The notes below the pieces were generated by a model, which saw only the letters and a program-made list of their open reading frames with translations, did no database searches and was not told the DNA's origin. From contig JAAWDZ010000037.1 of NCBI GenBank assembly GCA_022794015.1, forward strand, positions 1-48,653: a stretch of 48,653 bases of DNA, read 5' to 3'. Both the position numbers and the translations under genes were made by a program. Below are positions 42,661 to 48,653 of this stretch, piece by piece (the stretch's first letter is position 1; each line of letters starts with the position of its first letter). This DNA is from Eubacterium sp. GTDB lineage: Bacteria > Bacillota > Clostridia > Lachnospirales > Lachnospiraceae.

Positions 42661-42863
42661 GAAAAGTTTTGGATTCTTATCAAATAAATGGCTGTACCAT
42701 ATGGACGGCACATTTTAGCATAAGGATTTTTCATTGTGTGTCTGGACAGGAATGTGCAGGCTTTTTTTGTGTCGGGAATTGGATCTCAATAAACAATCAG
42801 GCAGTGTGCCAGGGGTGGTTTTACAGGTTTTGAGAGCAAAAAAGGCTGACGGAAAGGAGCATT

Positions 42864-43712
42864 ATGAATATTACAGGTGTAATTGAGGAAGTAAGGGCGC
42901 AGGTGAAGGAATGGAAGCGCCGGGGACTGTCGGTAGGGCTGGTGCCTACGATGGGATATCTCCACGAAGGGCATAAGAGCCTGATTGACCGGGCAGCTGC
43001 AGAAAATGATCGGGTAGTTGTCAGTGATTTTGTGAATCCGATTCAGTTTGGGGTGAATGAGGATTTGTCTACGTATCCGAGAGATATTGAGGCGGATAAA
43101 AAGCTTTGCCAGGCAGCAGGGGCAGATTTGATTTTTCATCCAAAACCGGAGGAGATGTATGCGGCAGATTTTTCCACTTATGTGGAAATGCAGAAGGTGA
43201 GTGAAGGACTTTGCGGGAAGAGCAGACCCACGCATTTTCGGGGCGTGTGTACGGTGGTATGCAAGCTGTTTCATATTGTGACGCCGGATCGGGCTTATTT
43301 TGGTCAAAAAGATGCGCAGCAGCTTGCAGTGATACGGCGGATGGTACGGGATTTGGATATGGATATTCAGATTGTCGGATGTCCGATTATCCGTGAGGAG
43401 GACGGGCTGGCGAAAAGTTCCAGGAACACTTATTTAAGTGTGGAAGAAAGAAAAGCGGCGCTGGTGCTTTCGCAGGCGGTTTTCCACGGAGAGGCACTGA
43501 TGAAGCAGGGCGAGCGACGGGCGGATATAATTCTGGGTGAAATGCGAGAAATTCTTGCGGCAGAGCCTTTGGCACGAACAGATTATGCAGAAATGGTGGA
43601 TGCGGACAGTATACAGCCATTGGATGTGGCAGAGGGCAGAGTACTGGTGGCAATAGCGGTTTTTATTGGCACAACGCGTCTGATTGATAATTTTATATTC
43701 GAAGTATTCTAA
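42864..43712 (+). CDS. panC: Pantothenate synthetase
   Basis: A 282-aa enzyme that joins pantoate and beta-alanine with ATP. It has GLVPTMGYLHEGHKSLI with the HXGH nucleotide site, FVNPIQFGVNEDLSTYPR, GKSRPTHFRGVCTVV, YFGQKDAQQLAVIRR, and REEDGLAKSSRNTYLS with the KMSKS-like loop. The length matches the family. AAAGGAG precedes the ATG. First gene of an operon whose other members supply beta-alanine and carry the product to CoA; no panB or panE is present in the window. Confidence 0.97.
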   Translation: MNITGVIEEVRAQVKEWKRRGLSVGLVPTMGYLHEGHKSLIDRAAAENDRVVVSDFVNPIQFGVNEDLSTYPRDIEADKKLCQAAGADLIFHPKPEEMYAADFSTYVEMQKVSEGLCGKSRPTHFRGVCTVVCKLFHIVTPDRAYFGQKDAQQLAVIRRMVRDLDMDIQIVGCPIIREEDGLAKSSRNTYLSVEERKAALVLSQAVFHGEALMKQGERRADIILGEMREILAAEPLARTDYAEMVDADSIQPLDVAEGRVLVAIAVFIGTTRLIDNFIFEVF

Positions 43713-43756
43713 GGAATTTGGAAATTTGATTTTGAAGATGAAAAGAAGGTGACAAT

Positions 43757-44146
43757 ATGACACTGGAAATGTTGAAAAGTAAAATCCATCGTGCCACTGT
43801 GACTCAGGCGGAATTGAATTATGTAGGGAGTATTACGATTGATGAAGGCCTGATGGAGGCAGCAGGTATTTTGGAATATGAGAAGGTACAGATTGCGGAT
43901 GTGGACAACGGTGCGCGGTTTGAAACGTATGTCATTGCCGGAGAGGCGGGAAGCGGGATAATCTGCCTGAATGGGGCAGCGGCACGCATGGTTTCGGCCG
44001 GTGATAAGGTGATTATTATGAGTTATGCGCAGATGTCACCGGAAGAGGTAAAGGAGTATTCACCGAAGGTAGTATTTGTGAATGAAAAAAATGAGATTAC
44101 TTCTGTAGCGCGTTATGAAAAGCATGGTGCGCTTACGGGGATTTAG
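43757..44146 (+). CDS. panD: Aspartate 1-decarboxylase precursor
   Basis: A 129-aa pyruvoyl enzyme that makes beta-alanine from aspartate. The self-cleavage site Gly24-Ser25 is seen in [25 protein letters not shown] opens the chain, NGAR and [17 protein letters not shown] follow, and MSYAQM is near the end. It lies 44 bp after panC with GAAGGTG before the ATG. Confidence 0.97.
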   Translation: MTLEMLKSKIHRATVTQAELNYVGSITIDEGLMEAAGILEYEKVQIADVDNGARFETYVIAGEAGSGIICLNGAAARMVSAGDKVIIMSYAQMSPEEVKEYSPKVVFVNEKNEITSVARYEKHGALTGI

Positions 44147-44156
44147 GAGGCAGACG

Positions 44157-45398
44157 ATGCTGACAGGAAAAAAGGTAGTGCTGGGTGTGACCGGGAGTAT
44201 TTCGGCGTATAAAATGGCAAATGTGGCCAGTATGCTGATGAAGCTGCATTGTGAGGTACGGGTAGTTTTGACGGAGAATGCGGCGCAGTTCATTACGCCG
44301 GTGACATTTGAAACACTGACGAAGCAGCCGTGCCTGATGGATACGTTTGAACGGATGAATGTGGTTGGAATTCCGCATATTACATTGGGGCAGAAGTCGG
44401 ATTTATTGTTTATTGCTCCGGCATCGGCAGATATTCTGGGCAAGATGGCGTATGGAATTGCAGACGATCTGCTGACTTCAACGGTAGTGGCAGCCACCTG
44501 CCCGGTGCTTATTGCGCCGGCTATGAATGCATGCATGTACCGCAATCCGATTGTACAGGAAAATATCATCCGCTTAAAAGCATTTGGTTATGAATTTATT
44601 GAACCGGAAATCGGGCATCTGGCGTGTGATGTGGAAGATATTGGGAAGCTTCCAAACGAAGAGGTGCTGGTAGATGCCATTGTAAAGAAACTAGCAGGGC
44701 AGGAGAGTGCACGAACCGGGCAGGAAGCGGCGTTTCGGGATTTGTCTGGCATACGTATCCTTGTTACAGCAGGGCCAACCAGAGAGAGCCTGGATCCTGT
44801 CCGTTTTATTACAAATCATTCCAGCGGCAGGATGGGTTATGCAATTGCTGCACAAGCTGCAAAACGCGGCGCTCAGGCAACACTTGTGACAGGTCCTGTG
44901 CAGCTTACCGTACCGGAAGGCGTACGGGCAGTTTCTGTGACGACGGCTGAGGATATGTACCAGGAAGTGATGAAACGCGAGGCCATGCAGGATATTATTG
45001 TAAAAGCTGCGGCAGTAGCAGATTACCGTCCGAAGCAGGTCAATACAGAGAAAACTAAGAAGCAGGGCGGCACACTCTTGATTGAGCTGGAACGCACGAA
45101 GGATATTTTAGCAGAGCTTGGTACAAAGAAAAGGCCAAACCAGTGCCTTTGCGGATTTTCCATGGAAACGGAGCATGTGCTTTTAAATTCCAGACAGAAG
45201 CTGGAAAAGAAAAATGCCGATTTGATCGCGGCTAACAGCATACGGGAACATGGTGCGGGATTTGGTGTGGATACAAATCATCTGGTGCTTATCACCAGAG
45301 AAGGAGAAGAGGATTTGGGCATGCTGTCTAAGGAGGCATGCGCCGGACGGTTGTTAGATCGCTTGTATGGGATTTGGAAACAGAAACAGGTAAAATAG
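44157..45398 (+). CDS. coaBC: Phosphopantothenoylcysteine decarboxylase/synthetase (CoaBC)
   Basis: A 413-aa bifunctional enzyme that couples cysteine to 4'-phosphopantothenate and decarboxylates the product to phosphopantetheine. The N-terminal flavoprotein domain has VLGVTGSISAYK, the APAMNACMYRNP substrate motif and LACDVEDIGKLP holding the active cysteine. The C-terminal CTP-dependent domain has ILVTAGPTRESLDPVRF, NHSSGRMGYAIA and KAAAVADYRPK. The open frame reaches back to 44115, but AGGAGG lies six bases before ATG 44157. Pantothenate kinase is not in the window. Confidence 0.96.
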   Translation: MLTGKKVVLGVTGSISAYKMANVASMLMKLHCEVRVVLTENAAQFITPVTFETLTKQPCLMDTFERMNVVGIPHITLGQKSDLLFIAPASADILGKMAYGIADDLLTSTVVAATCPVLIAPAMNACMYRNPIVQENIIRLKAFGYEFIEPEIGHLACDVEDIGKLPNEEVLVDAIVKKLAGQESARTGQEAAFRDLSGIRILVTAGPTRESLDPVRFITNHSSGRMGYAIAAQAAKRGAQATLVTGPVQLTVPEGVRAVSVTTAEDMYQEVMKREAMQDIIVKAAAVADYRPKQVNTEKTKKQGGTLLIELERTKDILAELGTKKRPNQCLCGFSMETEHVLLNSRQKLEKKNADLIAANSIREHGAGFGVDTNHLVLITREGEEDLGMLSKEACAGRLLDRLYGIWKQKQVK

Positions 45399-45406
45399 GA
45401 GGTTAT

Positions 45407-46375
45407 ATGGAACAGGTAAAAAAACTGTGTAATTTTATGTCATCAAATATTGCAGTGTTTATTATTATATTTTCTGTAATTGCATTTTTCTGTCCGGGGG
45501 GATTTGCCTGGGCAACGAATTATACGACGATTTTTTTGGGCGTAGCGATGTTTGGCATGGGACTAACGATTCGGGCGGAGGATTTCAGAATTGTTTTCAC
45601 CAGACCAAAAGAGTTGTTTGCGGGATGTGTGTTACAGTATACGGTAATGCCGCTTACGGCCTTTGTACTGGCAAAATTATTTCATCTGCCGGCAGATTTG
45701 GCGCTTGGCGTGATACTGGTGGGCTGCTGTCCGGGCGGAACGGCGAGCAATGTTATTACATATGTAGCCGGCGGAGATGTGCCGCTTTCTGTCGGGATGA
45801 CAATTGTGTCTACAATAGCGGCTCCGCTTTGTACGCCTGTGCTGGTGTATTTGCTGGCAGGTTCGTGGGTATCGGTATCTTTGGTTACGATGATGATGTC
45901 AGTCGTCAAGGTAGTGCTTGTTCCGGTTTTGGCAGGGATACTGATTTACCGTATTTTTCCAAAGCAGATCAATGCGATACGGGAGCTATTGCCACTGGTA
46001 TCAGTTGTCGCTATTGTGATGATTATTTCCGGAATTGTGGCCAGCAATGCCGAGAAAATATTAACCTGTGGAGCACTGGTGATGATTGTAGTGGCAATTC
46101 ATAATGTGGTAGGACTCTTGCTTGGCACCGGGGCTGCAAAAGCGCTGAAGCTGGATGAGAAAAAGGTGACGGCTATCGGTATTGAAGTGGGTATGCAAAA
46201 CAGTGGACTGGCCATTTCGCTTGCAACGGCAAATTTTGCAGCAAATCCGCTTGCAACGCTGCCAGGTGCAATTTTTTCTGTATGGCACAATATTTCCGGT
46301 ACGATTTATGCGGGGATACGAAACCGCAGGAAGAGCGTTAACGAAAATGTGAATTGTGAAGCGGCCGAGCTGTGA
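45407..46375 (+). CDS. BASS-family transporter, PanS-like
   Basis: A 322-aa membrane protein with nine or ten helices of the bile acid:sodium symporter family. It has FLGVAMFGMGLTIRAEDF, VGCCPGGTASNVITYVAGGD and EVGMQNSGLAISLATANF, which contain the sodium- and substrate-binding residues. Salmonella PanS belongs to this family and imports ketopantoate. The gene starts 8 bp after coaBC with AGGAGG and sits inside a pantothenate operon, so ketopantoate or pantoate is the most likely substrate. Without context the family alone would not tell the substrate. Confidence 0.85.
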   Translation: MEQVKKLCNFMSSNIAVFIIIFSVIAFFCPGGFAWATNYTTIFLGVAMFGMGLTIRAEDFRIVFTRPKELFAGCVLQYTVMPLTAFVLAKLFHLPADLALGVILVGCCPGGTASNVITYVAGGDVPLSVGMTIVSTIAAPLCTPVLVYLLAGSWVSVSLVTMMMSVVKVVLVPVLAGILIYRIFPKQINAIRELLPLVSVVAIVMIISGIVASNAEKILTCGALVMIVVAIHNVVGLLLGTGAAKALKLDEKKVTAIGIEVGMQNSGLAISLATANFAANPLATLPGAIFSVWHNISGTIYAGIRNRRKSVNENVNCEAAEL

Positions 46376-46436
46376 GAATGAAGCTTTGGAACAGATGCAG
46401 ATGATTTTAAAATAATAGAAAGAAGAGGATGAGTTT

Positions 46437-47045
46437 ATGGATGCAAAGAAGTTTTCAACAAAACAGCTTGTAGAAATGGCACTGTTGACAGCAGTCATTA
46501 TACTGCTGGCGTTTACACCGCTTGGATATATCCGGACGCTGGGGTTTGAGATAACATTGATTGTCGTTCCGGTAACAGTGGGAGCCGTAACGTTAGGCCC
46601 TGCGGCAGGCGCGGTTCTTGGCGTGGTATTTGGCGTTACCAGTTTTATCCAATGTTTTGGCATGAGCTCGCTTGGTACGGCGCTGCTTGGCATTAATCCG
46701 GTGTTTACATGCATTGTCTGTATAGTGCCGAGATTTCTGATGGGGTGGCTGACCGGATGTGTTTATCAGGGATTGAAGAAGACAAAATCCATGAAAAAGG
46801 CAGCAGTTGTATTGGCCAATCTGATTGGGCCGGTGTTCAATACAGTGTTTTTTATGGGAACGTTAGTTCTGCTGTTTTACCGTACGGAGTATATTCAGGG
46901 AATTGCACAGTCGCATGGGGCTTCTAATGCATTGACGTTTGTGTTTGCACTTGTCGGAATCAACGGTGTAATTGAGGCAGCAGCCTGTTTTGTGGTGGGA
47001 AGTGCGATTTCAAAGGCGCTGCAGGCAGCGCTTAAGACGAGCTGA
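46437..47045 (+). CDS. ECF transporter S component, probably for pantothenate or a precursor
   Basis: A 202-aa protein with about six helices. The N-terminal LVEMALLTAVIILLAFTPLG and the ALGINPVF-like loop are typical of S components of energy-coupling factor transporters. PanT is the S component for pantothenate in other Firmicutes. No EcfA or EcfT genes are nearby, so it would use the shared, separately encoded module. Its place at the end of the pan operon suggests pantothenate as substrate. It follows the BASS transporter by 61 bp with GAAAGAAGAGG before the ATG. Confidence 0.8.
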   Translation: MDAKKFSTKQLVEMALLTAVIILLAFTPLGYIRTLGFEITLIVVPVTVGAVTLGPAAGAVLGVVFGVTSFIQCFGMSSLGTALLGINPVFTCIVCIVPRFLMGWLTGCVYQGLKKTKSMKKAAVVLANLIGPVFNTVFFMGTLVLLFYRTEYIQGIAQSHGASNALTFVFALVGINGVIEAAACFVVGSAISKALQAALKTS

Positions 47046-47097
47046 TTGGCATGGATATCTTTGCGGATATTTCTGATGGAGCAGGATAAACATAAAC

Positions 47098-47146
47098 CGG
47101 CACACAGGCTTATCGAGTTTGGATAAGTACTGCGTGCCGATTTTTA
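47098..47146 (+). terminator. Rho-independent terminator of the pan operon
   Basis: CGGCACACAG..GCTTATC pairs with GGATAAG..CTGCGTGCCG, closing at 47139, followed by ATTTTT. The hairpin lies between convergent genes and may serve hsp20 too. Confidence 0.88.
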
Positions 47147-47154
47147 TATATGGG

Positions 47155-47595
47155 TTAGCCTTCAATGGCAATCAGTTTCTTTTCTTTAGCGTCGGGCTTC
47201 TTTGCCTCTATTTTCGGAATGGCAAGTTTTAATACGCCGTTCTCAAACTTTGCCTTTACATCTTCCTGTTTCACGTCGCTTCCCACATAAAAGCTTCTGC
47301 TGCAGGATCCGTAATATCTCTCTCTGCGGATGTATTTTCCGGTTTTGTCGTCCTTTTGATCATCGCTCTGGGAGGTCTGGGCGCTGATGGTAAGATATCC
47401 GTCTTTTAACTCTGCCTGAATATCTTCTTTCTTATATCCTGGGAGACTGATATCCAGCTCATAACCTGCTTCAAATTCTTTAACATCCGTCTTCATAATT
47501 TCACTTGTGTTTGCTCTTTGATACCGGGGGGTCGGATGCTCCAATCCGAAAAAGTTATCAAACAAATTTTCACTGAAAATACTTGGCATTAACAT
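47155..47595 (-). CDS. hsp20: Hsp20/alpha-crystallin small heat shock protein
   Basis: A 146-aa cytoplasmic chaperone that holds unfolding proteins without ATP. The alpha-crystallin domain (about 38-130) has YELDISLPGYKKEDIQAEL, DGYLTISAQ and the closing ENGVLKLAIPK, and the C-terminal tail is short and lysine-rich. The N-terminus MPSIFSENLFDNFFG matches clostridial Hsp18. AAGGAG lies nine bases before ATG 47595. The CIRCE operator on its promoter implies control by HrcA. Confidence 0.95.
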   Translation of the reverse strand: MLMPSIFSENLFDNFFGLEHPTPRYQRANTSEIMKTDVKEFEAGYELDISLPGYKKEDIQAELKDGYLTISAQTSQSDDQKDDKTGKYIRRERYYGSCSRSFYVGSDVKQEDVKAKFENGVLKLAIPKIEAKKPDAKEKKLIAIEG

Positions 47596-47673
47596 AAATC
47601 ATCGCTCCTTTTCCTGAAAATAAATTATGTCTGTAGAACTTAAGATTTCTTTCGTCTTCTATGTTCTGTCTTT

Positions 47674-47715
47674 GTTATAACACGATTATTAGCACTCGTC
47701 AATATGGAGTGCTAA
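47674..47715 (-). promoter_or_regulatory. CIRCE operator overlapping hsp20 promoter
   Basis: TTAGCACTC-N9-GAGTGCTAA at 47689-47715 is a perfect CIRCE inverted repeat, the binding site of HrcA. On the minus strand TTGACG (47702-47697) lies inside it, and TATAAC (47679-47674) follows at 17 bp, so bound HrcA would cover the promoter. Confidence 0.93.
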
Positions 47716-47840
47716 TAATTTATGAATTGTTTATGGAATTTATCTTTTTTCTATAATTTTTTTATTTTTTTGGATTGTATTCGAGTGTTTTCTAACTGAT
47801 TGGGATTTTTGTCTGCTACAGGTAATATAGCAAAGGTCAG

Positions 47841-47869
47841 AACAGCTCCCTTTGTCAAAGGGAGCTGTT
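47841..47869. repeat. Perfect 13-bp stem palindrome
   Basis: AACAGCTCCCTTT, loop GTC, and the exact complement. There is no T-run right after it on either strand. It could be the remnant of a small repetitive element. Bases 47716-48241 otherwise hold AT-rich sequence and a decayed gene fragment. Confidence 0.7.
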
Positions 47870-47952
47870 GTAGAAATTATGGATATATATATAAATTTCA
47901 GGATACTATAAAGGTTGTTTTCCATACCGTATGAAATAATCGGCTGCCTGCT

Positions 47953-48119
47953 TCAAAGAAAGGCCGATTTTTTAATGCTGTCTTCCACCGTAAGTTCTTT
48001 TTCATATCTTGCAATGTAAAACGGGATATAGGGAAACAGTCTTTTTCTATGATGGGTTCCTTTGTAGATTTCTCCAGAATGATATTTTCAGACTGGTAGT
48101 TTTCGGCTGGCCCTTCCAT
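47953..48119 (-). pseudogene. Decayed fragment of an Rpn-family nuclease gene
   Basis: Reading the minus strand, one frame gives ENYQSENIILEKS. After a frame change it continues RLFPYIPFYIARYEKEL to a TGA at 47953. The block resembles the Rpn (PD-(D/E)XK) protein segment that ends with an EKKLYFLIPFYI-like motif. Frameshift, lack of start and early stop indicate a remnant. The assignment rests on my recall of the motif. Confidence 0.4.
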
Positions 48120-48241
48120 AAATGTTTATGTTTGAGATAAAACTGTGATATCGCCAGAAATATGGTATTTCCCTGATGGACACTCCATCAAATCTTTCCC
48201 GAACTGTAAAAATATCAGAAACCGCGCAAGGAAAAATATCT

Positions 48242-48653
48242 TTATTGGTTTTTGTTGTTCCATGCCAGAACGATATGCAGGTTTCTGGCCAGTTTATCCA
48301 CATCTTCTTTTTTCAGGCCGGTATACTGTACAATCTTATCTCCTGATTCATTGGCTTTTATCATACTCTCCGCAACTTCATTGCGTCCTTCTTCACGTCC
48401 TTCTTTGCGTCCTTCTTTACGTCCCTGTTCTTTAAACATCTGCATGGTTTCCGCTTCGTTATATTCCGTAATGCACATCTGCCTCACCTCCGCTTTGTTT
48501 CGGACCAGGAACGGCCGGATTTCAAATTCTTCCGGCATCTCGTCAATTGCCTGATCCACCGATTTTTCAATTTCCATAGCTGCACTGTATTCCCGGATAC
48601 GCCAGATCAACCAGGCATATTCCTCCAGGGGCCTGCATGCCTGCAGCAGCTCC
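48242..48653 (-). CDS. Rpn family recombination-promoting nuclease-like protein, C-terminal part
   Basis: The minus-strand frame is open to the window edge, so the 5' end and any nuclease core lie outside. The 136 visible residues have RPLEEYAWLIWRIREY, then AIDEMPEEFEIRPFLVRNKAEV and CITEYNEAETMQMFKEQGR with an EGRKEGREEGR charged repeat, the usual C-terminus of Rpn/PDDEXK_2 'putative transposase' proteins in Lachnospiraceae. The end is normal (NNKNQ-stop). Rpn proteins nick DNA and stimulate RecA-independent recombination in E. coli; the role here is unknown. Confidence 0.8.
   Translation of the reverse strand, partial: ELLQACRPLEEYAWLIWRIREYSAAMEIEKSVDQAIDEMPEEFEIRPFLVRNKAEVRQMCITEYNEAETMQMFKEQGRKEGRKEGREEGRNEVAESMIKANESGDKIVQYTGLKKEDVDKLARNLHIVLAWNNKNQ

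Noticed and set aside
42351-42734. 127-aa minus-strand frame upstream of panC
   Set aside because: It runs through the MITE and the structured leader, and has no ribosome site or family resemblance.
47938-47973. Hairpin with T-run on the plus strand
   Set aside because: The 7-bp stem lies within the decayed Rpn fragment of the other strand, and no plus-strand gene ends there, so it is probably chance.
48088-48303. 71-aa minus-strand frame after the Rpn gene
   Set aside because: It overlaps the Rpn 3' end, has no ribosome site, and its composition does not resemble a known protein.

Overview
The window is a 48.7 kb chromosomal stretch from a Gram-positive, spore-forming Clostridia, most likely a Lachnospiraceae member. 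The evidence is a spoIIA operon (spoIIAA-spoIIAB-sigF), a T-box leader on valS, a CIRCE operator, strong AGGAGG ribosome binding sites, sortase-less secreted proteins built from FN3 modules typical of gut Lachnospiraceae, and moderate GC. No rRNA, tRNA, CRISPR array, prophage or complete insertion sequence was seen.

Region 1 (1-6 kb): a sugar-nucleotide pyrophosphorylase-like gene, a large secreted glycoside-hydrolase-like protein (DUF5722-like plus FN3 repeats), a long inverted-repeat element, an uncharacterised short secreted or membrane ORF that may be frameshifted, an orphan KdpE-like response regulator, and a 52-aa membrane microprotein on the opposite strand overlapping the regulator's 3' end.

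Region 2 (6-24.3 kb): a long, tightly packed operon behind a consensus promoter (TTGACA-17-TATAAT) that builds a cell-surface polysaccharide. It carries a GtrB-like polyprenyl-phosphate glycosyltransferase, a GtrA-like flippase, two polytopic GT-C-like membrane proteins, an unusual membrane/metallo-beta-lactamase hybrid, several GT2 transferases, a Wzx-type flippase, a second DPM1-like transferase, a small zinc ribbon, a WbaP-like initiating phosphoglycosyltransferase, a DUF1972 rhamnosyltransferase-like protein, and a separately promoted LytR-CpsA-Psr protein that would attach the polymer to peptidoglycan. There is no obvious Wzy polymerase, so one of the GT-C-like proteins may do that job.

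Region 3 (24.4-34 kb): envelope proteins and metabolism: an HtrA-type protease, a membrane-anchored papain-like protease with Ig-like domains, a carbamate kinase standing alone, and two secreted peptidoglycan hydrolases (amidase and glucosaminidase) loaded with FN3 repeats. Region 4 (33.9-40.6 kb): a 45-aa membrane peptide, T-box/valS, a 45-aa acidic peptide with a zinc-ribbon/TPR membrane protein, and spoIIA.

Region 5 (40.7-48.7 kb): pncB on the minus strand; a 142-bp MITE-like element with an 8-bp target-site duplication; a structured leader RNA; then panC-panD-coaBC, a BASS-family transporter resembling PanS, and an ECF S component. This is a coenzyme A supply operon that lacks panB and panE and so suggests uptake of ketopantoate or pantoate. 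The right end holds an hsp20 gene whose promoter lies inside a perfect CIRCE operator, a decayed Rpn-type fragment and the 3' part of an Rpn-family gene cut by the window edge. A small repeat recurs at three places (about 5.9, 25.9 and 32.1 kb).
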